Shown here: positions 34,540 to 42,299 of the stretch, one piece after another
How positions within the stretch are numbered: the first letter of the stretch is position 1
Layout of the letters: every line of letters starts with the position of its first letter
DNA from: Acholeplasmataceae bacterium UBA6150
GTDB lineage: Bacteria; Bacillota_I; Bacilli_A; Acholeplasmatales; UBA5453
Assembly: GCA_002423145.1 (NCBI GenBank)
Contig: DIUU01000004.1
Coordinates: forward strand, 1-64,000
Length of the DNA: 64,000 bases
Reading direction: 5' to 3'
The notes under the pieces: generated by a model
What the model was told of the DNA's origin: nothing
Seen by the model: the letters and a program-made list of their open reading frames with translations, nothing else
Database searches by the model: none
Program-made: the position numbers and the translations under genes

Positions 34540-35529
34540 ATGATGAAGGTATTAGTTGCTGAAAGTAATGAAAATCGCATGGATTTACTGGTTCAGTATT
34601 TGAAAGAAGAACAAATTCACGTTTTGACAGCAACCGATGGCCAACAAGCTCTAGAGGTTTGGTCAAATGAAGACCCTAAGATCATCATCATGGACATCGA
34701 TATGCCCATCATGGACGGTTATTCTGTCATCGAAGAAATCCGCAGACGTGAATTAGACCATACCTATATCATTGTCGCGACCGACAATGAAGATGTCATA
34801 TTGGGCAGAAGCTTTGATGTGGGTGCCGATGATTTCATTTCGATGCCGATTCGCAAAACGGAACTCATTTATCGAATTAAAGCCAGTGAAAAAGTCATTT
34901 CAAATCAAGAAAATCAAACCGTGATTTACGCTTTGGCACAACTCACAGAAACCAGAGATATTGAAACCGGTAGACACCTAGAACGGATTGGGATGTATAC
35001 CAAGGTGATTGCGAGTGAACTCAAGAATCACCCTATCTATGGTGAGGTCGTGACGTCTCAATTCATCAATCATTTAACGTTATCCTCTGTTTTACATGAC
35101 ATTGGTAAAGTGGGCATTGAAGATGCTGTCTTACGTAAAAAAGGCATCTATACCAATGAAGAACGTCAGACCATGCAAACCCATACCATCATTGGTTCAA
35201 CAACCATCGATAAAGTGGCTGACAAATACCCATTCATGGGTTTCCTAAAAATGGCTTCTGAGATTGCCAGATATCACCATGAAAAATGGGATGGCACAGG
35301 TTATCCAGAAGGGTTAAAAGGCCAGGATATACCGTTATCAGCGAGAATTGTTGCGCTAGCCGATGTGTTTGATGCGTTGATTTCCGAACGTTATTACAAA
35401 CCAAAATACTCCTTTGAAGAGTCGAAGCGAATCATCATCGAATCCTCAGGTAAACATTTTGACCCAGAAATTGTCGAAGCATTTTTAAAACATGAACAGG
35501 CATTTTACGAAATCGCCCATCTCGACTGA
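34540..35529 (+). CDS. Response regulator with HD-GYP output (c-di-GMP phosphodiesterase)
   Basis: A 329-residue protein: receiver domain (1-120) with the phospho-acceptor Asp52 in IIMDIDMP and Lys at the canonical end, then an HD-GYP domain (about 130-325) with LHDIGK near residue 185, HHEKWDGTGYP near 253 and ADVFDAL. It should hydrolyse c-di-GMP under control of a phosphorelay; no histidine kinase is adjacent. GGGGGA ribosome site. Start could be the ATG at 34543. Possibly co-transcribed with the upstream ECF/subtilase genes. Confidence 0.92.
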   Translation: MMKVLVAESNENRMDLLVQYLKEEQIHVLTATDGQQALEVWSNEDPKIIIMDIDMPIMDGYSVIEEIRRRELDHTYIIVATDNEDVILGRSFDVGADDFISMPIRKTELIYRIKASEKVISNQENQTVIYALAQLTETRDIETGRHLERIGMYTKVIASELKNHPIYGEVVTSQFINHLTLSSVLHDIGKVGIEDAVLRKKGIYTNEERQTMQTHTIIGSTTIDKVADKYPFMGFLKMASEIARYHHEKWDGTGYPEGLKGQDIPLSARIVALADVFDALISERYYKPKYSFEESKRIIIESSGKHFDPEIVEAFLKHEQAFYEIAHLD

Positions 35530-35536
35530 TTACATT

Positions 35537-35564
35537 AAAACGCCAATTTAGGCGTTTTTAATTT
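35537..35564 (+). terminator. Terminator of HD-GYP gene
   Basis: AAAACGCC (35537-35544) pairs with GGCGTTTT (35551-35558), followed by T-rich sequence. Confidence 0.86.
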
Positions 35565-35593
35565 ATTAAGTAGGCGGATTCTTAAAAAATCGT

Positions 35594-35599
35594 TATAAT
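35594..35599 (+). promoter_or_regulatory. -10 box of GGDEF/HD-GYP gene
   Basis: TATAAT 46 bp before the start at 35646; no strong -35 seen. Confidence 0.5.
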
Positions 35600-35645
35600 A
35601 TAGTTAGAACATCTTTCATGATTCTTTAATTTAGGGGGTATGCGC

Positions 35646-37637
35646 ATGGCTTACCGAGAGGTTATTGAGATTCTTGTCAACTTATTGAACAATGGTTTAA
35701 TCCTACTAGGATTGGTATTTTTATATTCAGCAACCAACTATGACCCACAGACCGACACCGTTAGAAAGAAAGTCGTCGCGGGGATTGTCATTGGGGTATC
35801 ATCCATTTTCATCATGGCCAATCCATGGCGTTTCAGTGAAGGTTTATTTTTTGACACCCGTTCGATTTTGTTTGGCGTATCCGGCTTTTTCTTTGGGGGG
35901 ATTCCTACCCTCATCGCGATGGCTTTTGGGATTTCATACCGGGTTTATATGGGTGGTATTGGCGTTTATGCCGGCGTATTAACCATCATATCTACTTCAG
36001 CACTGGGGTATTTATGGAAACGATATCGAAAACCAAAACTATTTAAAAACACCTACATGGAATTTTATACCGTAGGGGTCATCCTTCACATCGCGACCCT
36101 TCTAGGCTTTCTATTACTTCCGAATGGCTTTGGTATTATCCTCAGTTTAATGATTCCGTATTTAGGTTTGTTTCCATTCTTAGTCATGATCATTGGGGTG
36201 GTCATTTTGAATCAACAGTCTAGACTCCATATGAACCGTGATTTTAGAATTCAAACCAAGCTTTTACAAGCCTCAATGGACTCAACCAGACACATGGAAA
36301 TATACGCTGTAGATCAAAGTTTTAATTACCTCACCTTCAATCAGTTTCACCAAAAGTCAATGAAAACCTATTATGATGAAGATATCAAACAAGGCGACAA
36401 CTTCATTGATCTGATTGAAAATGACGCTATGAAACATCGTCTCCTCAAAAATATCCATAAAGCATTAGAAGGCATTTCACACATCGATGTGGTTCGTGCT
36501 GAAGTTGAAAACGAGAAGTTTTTAGAAGAACACTACGCACCGATCATTGAAGACAATCAAATCATTGGAGCCACCGTATTCTCCTATGAGATTACAGACC
36601 GTAAAAAATACGAAGCTTCGATTTTATATCTATCCTATAACGATTCACTTACCGGCTTATACAATCGACGCTTTTACTCTGAAAGATTAGAAGAACTGAA
36701 GGATGCTAAATTTAACCCAGTATCGATTGTCTTATGTGACATCAATGGACTCAAAGTCATGAATGACGCCTTTGGCCATTTGGCTGGGGATGAACTGCTC
36801 ATTGAAGTATCGAATCTATTAAAACAAGTATTCTCCGATAAAGGTTCAGTTTGTCGTATTGGTGGGGATGAGTTTGTGGTCTTGTTACCCAATACCCCAC
36901 TCCATTCGGCTCAGTATTATGTTGAGAAAATGAAACGTATCCTTGAAAAGAAGTTTCTTCATGGCATGTCGATATCGGTATCCTTCGGTGTCAGTTGTCG
37001 AGATACTGAAGATAATCTAGAAGAAGTCATCCGTGTCGTTGAAGAACAAATGTATAAAAACAAGTTGTTCGAAGTGACATCCCACCGCAGTGAATCGATT
37101 AAAACCATCTTGAATACCTTACATGAAAAAAACCCAAGAGAAGAAAGACATTCGAAGCGGGTTTCTGAGATTTGTATCAACATTGGTCGTAAGCTCGGGA
37201 TGAAATCCGAAGACTTACAATTATTAAAAGCGATATCGAATTTACATGACATCGGTAAAATCGCGATTGATGAAGCGATTTTGAATAAACCTGGTAAACT
37301 CACGGATGCTGAATGGGAAATCATCAAACGCCACCCAGAGATTGGGTATCGAATCATTTCGACTTCACCAGAATACGCTGAAATTGCGTATGACATCCTA
37401 TCGCACCATGAAAAATGGGACGGCACTGGGTATCCAAGAAACATCTCAGGTGAAAATATCCCGATTCGTGCGAGAATCATCACCATCGCCGATGCGTATG
37501 ACGCGATGATTTCTGAACGTCCTTACCGTAAACCATTGACACACGAAGAAGCGATTTCTGAAATCAAAAAGTATACGGGCACGCAGTTTGATCCAAGACT
37601 CGTTGAAGTATTTTTATCACTATACGAAAAAGCCTAA
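35646..37637 (+). CDS. Membrane sensor with GGDEF and HD-GYP domains
   Basis: A 663-residue c-di-GMP enzyme. Five to six N-terminal helices (about 1-195) match the 5TMR-LYT sensor type, including NPWRFSEGLFFDTRSILFG and the FGGIPT loop. A PAS-like segment (about 215-320), a GGDEF domain with intact GGDEF near residue 404, and an HD-GYP domain with LHDIGK near 533 and GTGYP near 594 follow, so both synthesis and breakdown are possible. An ATG at 35640 is two bases from AGGGGG; the ATG at 35646 fits better. Confidence 0.93.
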   Translation: MAYREVIEILVNLLNNGLILLGLVFLYSATNYDPQTDTVRKKVVAGIVIGVSSIFIMANPWRFSEGLFFDTRSILFGVSGFFFGGIPTLIAMAFGISYRVYMGGIGVYAGVLTIISTSALGYLWKRYRKPKLFKNTYMEFYTVGVILHIATLLGFLLLPNGFGIILSLMIPYLGLFPFLVMIIGVVILNQQSRLHMNRDFRIQTKLLQASMDSTRHMEIYAVDQSFNYLTFNQFHQKSMKTYYDEDIKQGDNFIDLIENDAMKHRLLKNIHKALEGISHIDVVRAEVENEKFLEEHYAPIIEDNQIIGATVFSYEITDRKKYEASILYLSYNDSLTGLYNRRFYSERLEELKDAKFNPVSIVLCDINGLKVMNDAFGHLAGDELLIEVSNLLKQVFSDKGSVCRIGGDEFVVLLPNTPLHSAQYYVEKMKRILEKKFLHGMSISVSFGVSCRDTEDNLEEVIRVVEEQMYKNKLFEVTSHRSESIKTILNTLHEKNPREERHSKRVSEICINIGRKLGMKSEDLQLLKAISNLHDIGKIAIDEAILNKPGKLTDAEWEIIKRHPEIGYRIISTSPEYAEIAYDILSHHEKWDGTGYPRNISGENIPIRARIITIADAYDAMISERPYRKPLTHEEAISEIKKYTGTQFDPRLVEVFLSLYEKA

Positions 37638-37640
37638 AAA

Positions 37641-37678
37641 AAAATGTAACCCAGAGATTATCTGAGTTACATTTTTTA
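37641..37678. terminator. Bidirectional terminator after c-di-GMP sensor
   Basis: AAAATGTAACCCAGA (37641-37655) pairs with TCTGAGTTACATTTTT (37661-37676), one mismatch; serves both convergent genes. Confidence 0.86.
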
Positions 37679-39283
37679 ATTTAGGTCAATGATTTTGGTG
37701 GGTTTTATGTCTTTTAAGTCACGGTGGGAAACCAATAGGATGGTTTTTTGTTTCAACGCTTTTAAATTCGTTAGCACTTTCTTTTCAGTTTCACTATCGA
37801 GTGAAGCGGTGATTTCATCGAGTAATAAGACCGGTGCGTCTTTTAACAAAGCTCTCGCAATCGAAAGCCGCTCTAATTGACCAATTGAGAGGTTTGAACC
37901 CATTTCTTTGAGTTTGGTTTCAAAGCCATTCGGTGTCTTTAAGATATCATCATAAATCACAGCGATTTTACACGCTTCAATGACTTTCTCTATCGGGATG
38001 GCTTTTTTCAAAGTGAGGTTGTCTAAGATGGAATCGGATAATAGATAGTATGACTGCGGGACATAAGAGAAATAAGACCGGGTACTTTCGGATAATTCAT
38101 AGGAGGCTTCATCGATGTAAAGACCGGTAGAACCTTTACCTGGTTTCATCAAGCCAAGCAATAGTTTCATTAGGGTGGTTTTACCTTTACCAGATTCACC
38201 TTTGATCCAAATCAAATCGTTGGGTTTAATTTCAAGTGAGAAGTTATCTAAAACGACTTTATCATCGTATTTAAACGATACTTTTTTGAGTTCAATCTTT
38301 TTAAAGGGTCTGAGGGGTATCTTGGTTTTTGATTCGCTTTCGAGTTGATCAATCACCCGCACGCGGTCAATCGATGCGCCCCATTGGTGGTATTTAATGA
38401 CCAAGGAAGACAACCCAGAGAAGGGACTTTGGATGTTTTGAACGAGTTGAATGATCGCGACTAAACTCCCAAACACAATCGAACCTTGACTTAAGCGATA
38501 CGCCCCAAATAAAATCGAAAATACATAACCAAAAGCGAAGAAACTATGTAACCCCAACCCCGTTAAAGTAGAGATGGTTTGTTTTTTAATTCGTTTCAGA
38601 TAGAACTGTTGTCCATCTTTAACCAAAGCTTCGGTTTGGATATCTTCGGCTTCAAAAGCTTTGATGACTTCTAAATGGGTTAAACCTTCCTGCATCGTTT
38701 GATAGAGTTGATCTTCCGCTGTTAAGGCTTCTTTTTGAATGCCTTTGATTTTTTTGGATAAGAGCCTAGATAAGACAAATAACACTACACCTAAGGAAAG
38801 GAATAATACCGCGAATAACGGGTCAAGGATAAATAAAACAACAAACGCACCGAGGAATCTAAATAGATAAAAGATGACTTTGGGCATCAAATCATAAACG
38901 CCATCGGTAATCGTTGTTAAGTCCGATTTGAAATGGTTGATGTACATCGCAGAGTGGTTTTCATGGGTTTCTTGAATCCGACCTTTTAGTATCTTTTTAT
39001 ATAAATCTTTACGCATGACATCTTCAAGCTGGTAGGTAGCTTTGGATTTGTAGAATTGATTGAAGGCAGATAACAACACTTGAACCAACATAATTAGAAT
39101 CAATAAACCACCATACAACCAAAATGTTGAGGTTTGATCATAAGCATCAATCGCGAGTTTGGAGGTGTACGCGAAGAGTATTGCGGTTAAGGATAAAATA
39201 AAAGAAAAAACCGATAGTAAGGATAAAGGTAGAATGAAGTGTTTCTTATAGGTTTTTAATAAAGGGTTGAGTTTATATGTCAT
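37676..39283 (-). CDS. ABC exporter (fused permease and ATPase), RiPP-like locus
   Basis: A 535-residue type-I ABC exporter half. Residues 1-300 form six helices; the ATPase has Walker A GESGKGKTT, the signature LSIGQLERLSIARAL (LSIGQ in place of LSGGQ) and LLLDEITASLD. No C39 leader-peptidase domain is present. It is transcribed away from the HprK-PqqD gene, about 100 bp apart, with a TGATACAAT -10 on the minus strand near 39303-39311. Likely exports the product of the locus. Confidence 0.88.
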   Translation of the reverse strand: MTYKLNPLLKTYKKHFILPLSLLSVFSFILSLTAILFAYTSKLAIDAYDQTSTFWLYGGLLILIMLVQVLLSAFNQFYKSKATYQLEDVMRKDLYKKILKGRIQETHENHSAMYINHFKSDLTTITDGVYDLMPKVIFYLFRFLGAFVVLFILDPLFAVLFLSLGVVLFVLSRLLSKKIKGIQKEALTAEDQLYQTMQEGLTHLEVIKAFEAEDIQTEALVKDGQQFYLKRIKKQTISTLTGLGLHSFFAFGYVFSILFGAYRLSQGSIVFGSLVAIIQLVQNIQSPFSGLSSLVIKYHQWGASIDRVRVIDQLESESKTKIPLRPFKKIELKKVSFKYDDKVVLDNFSLEIKPNDLIWIKGESGKGKTTLMKLLLGLMKPGKGSTGLYIDEASYELSESTRSYFSYVPQSYYLLSDSILDNLTLKKAIPIEKVIEACKIAVIYDDILKTPNGFETKLKEMGSNLSIGQLERLSIARALLKDAPVLLLDEITASLDSETEKKVLTNLKALKQKTILLVSHRDLKDIKPTKIIDLN

Positions 39284-39383
39284 GGAGAATACCTCTACTC
39301 GTATTGTATCATGATTAAACCCAATATGGCACTGTATTTACAGATTGAAAACGGGTATAATGAGGATAAACGTGAGGTAAAGC

Positions 39384-40475
39384 ATGAAGACCTATGAGAT
39401 TGCGGGCATTCCGATTTCAATTGAATATCACTATCCTGACTACCTTAAAAACAACATTGAGGATTATGAAAAAAAGGGTATACCAAAGTATCATATCCAA
39501 ACCCGTTTGGTGTCTTTGATTGAGCCTTTGTCTAACCCCTATATGCAAGACACCTACCGTAGGTTTTATCAAACCGATACCCACCATACCATTCAAGTCG
39601 TGGATTTAAATGGTGTAATCAAATACGAAATCAAACGGACACTCGACCACAAAGATATTCGAATCTGTTTGGTCGAAGCGTTATCAAAAAAACCAGCGGA
39701 GATGGAATATGTATTCATCTCGATGTTGTTTTTAGATATCGCGACTTTAGAAGGGTTTGTTCCCTTACACGCGTCTTGTGTGATTAAAAATGAACAAGCG
39801 TATTTATTCAGTGCGCCTTCAGGGACAGGCAAATCCACCCACGCTGCTTTTTATCATAGTGAACTTAAAGGCTTTGTTATCAACGATGACAAACACATCA
39901 TCAAAGATTTCAAAGTGTATGGCACCCCGTTTTCAGGTAAAACCGCACTCAATCAAAATGCGTCCTACCCACTGAAGTCGATTACCTTCATTGAACAGGG
40001 TTCGATTGACCGTATTTACCCACTAGAAATGGATGAAGCAATCAAACACCTATTAAAAAATATCGCGAGACCTACCACTCAAACCTCATGGGAAGCTTTA
40101 CTACCCCATATCAATCAGTTACTAGAACAAACGTCATTTTATAAAGCCACTTTAACCTTAAATCCAAAAAGTGTATACATGACCTACTATGAACCCAACA
40201 AGGAGACCCCTATGAAAATCAAACCTGGATTCATCATCAAAACCATAGGCTTGCGTCACATGGTCTTACCGATTGACGCCCAAGCCTTACATTTTAATGG
40301 GGTCATGACCTTAAATAAATCAGGCCTATTATTGTTTGAAGCCTTACAAACCGAACAAACCTTAGAATCCTTGGTAAATCTTTTGATGGATCAATACGAG
40401 GTATCCTTTGAAGATGCGAGACGTGACGTCGTGAAGTTCGTTGAAACCTTGAAAGACAAAGACTTATTATGTTAA
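39384..40475 (+). CDS. HPr-kinase-like protein fused to a PqqD domain
   Basis: A 363-residue fusion. Residues ~100-270 resemble the catalytic core of HPr kinase (PLHASCV, P-loop APSGTGKST at 144-152, INDDK at 167-171). Residues ~275-360 are a PqqD-type RiPP recognition element (IKPGFIIK...LNKSGLLLFEAL...VVKFVETLKDKDLL). In lasso peptide loci such as that of paeninodin, HprK-like kinases phosphorylate the peptide and a PqqD protein binds its leader; here both are one chain. Gene overlaps the next by seven bases. Extended -10 (GGTATAATG) near 39355. Confidence 0.85.
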   Translation: MKTYEIAGIPISIEYHYPDYLKNNIEDYEKKGIPKYHIQTRLVSLIEPLSNPYMQDTYRRFYQTDTHHTIQVVDLNGVIKYEIKRTLDHKDIRICLVEALSKKPAEMEYVFISMLFLDIATLEGFVPLHASCVIKNEQAYLFSAPSGTGKSTHAAFYHSELKGFVINDDKHIIKDFKVYGTPFSGKTALNQNASYPLKSITFIEQGSIDRIYPLEMDEAIKHLLKNIARPTTQTSWEALLPHINQLLEQTSFYKATLTLNPKSVYMTYYEPNKETPMKIKPGFIIKTIGLRHMVLPIDAQALHFNGVMTLNKSGLLLFEALQTEQTLESLVNLLMDQYEVSFEDARRDVVKFVETLKDKDLLC

Positions 40476-40891
40476 AACAAGTCATCGACAATGACACGTT
40501 TTTTGAACTGATTAAAAGTGAACTCGCTTTGGGTAAAACCGCGAGTTTCACGGTGAAGGGCAGTTCGATGCGGCCTTTTTATCAAGACTCAAAAACCGTG
40601 GTCACCGTGATTAAACCCAATCAGTTAAAAAAACACGATGTCGTGTTAGCCCATTATCAAGGTAAAGTCATTCTCCATCGCATTATCAAGATCGAAGAGA
40701 ACACCCTAACTTTAAGAGGGGATGCTACGATTAAAAAAGAAGTAGTCTTGTTAAATAATATCTTTGGTGTAGTATTATCCCACCAAACTAAACGAACCAT
40801 TAAAGAAGATCATAAAGGATATCGATGCCTAGCTTATCTGTGGGTTAAAAACCCGTTGAGACGCTTTTTATTAAAGTTGAGGTCATTATGA
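40469..40891 (+). CDS. S24/S26-like peptidase (SipW/ER-type signature)
   Basis: A 140-residue protein with the S26-type motif GSSMRPF (Ser33), ILHRI (His70) and LRGDATI (Asp85), the Ser-His-Asp spacing of SipW/eukaryotic-type signal peptidases rather than the Ser-Lys type. No N-terminal membrane helix is visible; the C-terminal basic helix (NPLRRFLLKLRSL) might touch the membrane. In this context it may remove the leader of the small peptide at 42168. Coupled to neighbours by overlaps on both sides. Confidence 0.75.
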   Translation: MLKQVIDNDTFFELIKSELALGKTASFTVKGSSMRPFYQDSKTVVTVIKPNQLKKHDVVLAHYQGKVILHRIIKIEENTLTLRGDATIKKEVVLLNNIFGVVLSHQTKRTIKEDHKGYRCLAYLWVKNPLRRFLLKLRSL

Positions 40892-42060
40892 ATAACATCA
40901 CCCAAACGCTTTTAACCGCGACTCAGTACGCTTTAAAACAACAATTGGTTCAAGTCAAAGTCGAAGATGAACCTTCGTTTTTTAAAGCGATGTTGAATTC
41001 AGGCTTGGCGGGGGTGATATTACCTTATATCGATACCAAAGCGTATTCACCAAAGTTCATTCAAAAAACAAATGGCGTCTTGTTTGATTTTATTAATAAA
41101 GACACCCAACAACAAGCCCTCATAATTAAAATCAAATCTTTATTTCAAACCCACCAAATTGATCATATATTTTTAAAAGGGACCAAATTAAAAACCCTAT
41201 ACAAAGCATCTTACATGCGGGGTATGGGGGATGTTGATATCTTAGTTCGCTCGGATTTAGATGTCATCAAAGCCTTATTTAAAGAACTAAACATCAAACT
41301 AGAATCGAGGTCTTTACAACACGACCAATACATCACAGAAGACAACCTTTTGATTGAAATCCACCCCAGCATCCACAAGGATTTCAATCCGAAGTACCAA
41401 ACCTATTTTAAAGGGGCTTGGGAGAATGCCTCTTTGGTTGTGGGGTGTGAGTATACACTCAATCCAACCTTTGAAGTCATCTACCTGCTCTATCATTTAG
41501 CGAAACACATCGAATCTTCAGGGATTGGGTTAAGAAGCTTATTAGACATAGGGATTTATCTTCAAAAGTATGATACGCAAATCGATTTAAAAGCACTGAA
41601 TGAAACATTAATATTGCTAAAAATGGATAAGTTCTACAATACGGTTTTATATTTGAATAAAGTCTATTTTGATTTAGATGTTCCTATCAGTAATCAGGGT
41701 TTTATCATGAGTGAAACCTTACTTGAAGAAACCACTGCCTACTTCATAACCTCAGGCATCCATGGTAAAGGGGATACCTTTAATAACATGGCCCCTCGAC
41801 TCGCAGCTTCTGAAAATAAAGGCAAGTCGAAGTTTAAAGTCTTATGGCGGATTGTATTTCCGAAGATGGTGGATGCGAGAGGGATGTACCCTGTTTTACA
41901 TAAACATGGGTATCTCTATCCTGTTTTAATGGTTCATCGATTATTTAGATTAATCGTTATTAAAAATAAGTCTTCATTGAAAAAAATAAGAAACTTAAAT
42001 GAAAGTTCTATGAAACGAAATGAGATTGAAAAACTATTTGATGACATCGGTATTTACTGA
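40888..42060 (+). CDS. NTP_transf_5 family nucleotidyltransferase
   Basis: A 390-residue protein with the nucleotidyltransferase-fold core: FLKGTKLKTLY (residues 95-105) followed by MRGMGDVDILV (110-120), Asp115 and Asp117 being the expected metal ligands, then helical C-terminal two-thirds. This is the uncharacterised NTP_transf_5 family, which recurs beside lasso-type RiPP genes in Bacillota. Its ATG overlaps the peptidase stop (ATGA). A nucleotidyl or other transfer to the peptide is a guess. Confidence 0.82.
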   Translation: MNNITQTLLTATQYALKQQLVQVKVEDEPSFFKAMLNSGLAGVILPYIDTKAYSPKFIQKTNGVLFDFINKDTQQQALIIKIKSLFQTHQIDHIFLKGTKLKTLYKASYMRGMGDVDILVRSDLDVIKALFKELNIKLESRSLQHDQYITEDNLLIEIHPSIHKDFNPKYQTYFKGAWENASLVVGCEYTLNPTFEVIYLLYHLAKHIESSGIGLRSLLDIGIYLQKYDTQIDLKALNETLILLKMDKFYNTVLYLNKVYFDLDVPISNQGFIMSETLLEETTAYFITSGIHGKGDTFNNMAPRLAASENKGKSKFKVLWRIVFPKMVDARGMYPVLHKHGYLYPVLMVHRLFRLIVIKNKSSLKKIRNLNESSMKRNEIEKLFDDIGIY

Positions 42061-42104
42061 TGTCTTTTTTACGCAATTATTACATAATAAATAATAACTT
42101 TGAA

Positions 42105-42133
42105 TTGCTTAGTATAAATACTAGTGCTATAAT
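42105..42133 (+). promoter_or_regulatory. Promoter of peptide/nuclease genes
   Basis: TTGCTT (42105-42110), 17-bp spacer, TATAAT (42128-42133) with an upstream TGC giving an extended -10. It lies between the nucleotidyltransferase stop and the peptide gene. Confidence 0.65.
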
Positions 42134-42167
42134 GAATTTAATATTGAAGACTGTGGGAGGTATTTTA

Positions 42168-42296
42168 ATGTTCAATAAAGAAGTGTATGAAGCGCCAGTT
42201 ATCGAAGTCACTGAGTTTGAGTTACATGAGTCGATCGCTGACAGCGCGAATCCAAGCCAAGGTGCTCTTGGTTTTGATGAGATTTGGGGGAACTAA
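42168..42296 (+). CDS. 42-residue YxxP-type peptide, candidate RiPP precursor
   Basis: A 42-residue peptide with GGGAGG seven bases upstream of the ATG. Tyr7, Pro10 and Ile12 form the YxxPxI leader motif read by PqqD-like elements in lasso precursors, and an acidic helix-like stretch (EVTEFELHES) follows. The rest is rich in small residues (S, A, N, P, G) and ends FDEIWGN. With the classical spacing, the core would begin at Ala24, but no Asp or Glu stands at core position 7-9; if it began at Gly32, Glu38 would be position 7. So an ordinary lasso ring is not clearly encoded. The longer in-frame start at 42060 lies before the promoter and is rejected. Confidence 0.7.
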   Translation: MFNKEVYEAPVIEVTEFELHESIADSANPSQGALGFDEIWGN

Positions 42297-42299
42297 TTA

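Noticed and set aside
42168..42296. Classical lasso peptide precursor.
   Set aside because: No Asp or Glu at core position 7-9 with normal leader spacing, and no cyclase or B2 protease gene in the window. Kept as RiPP-like only.
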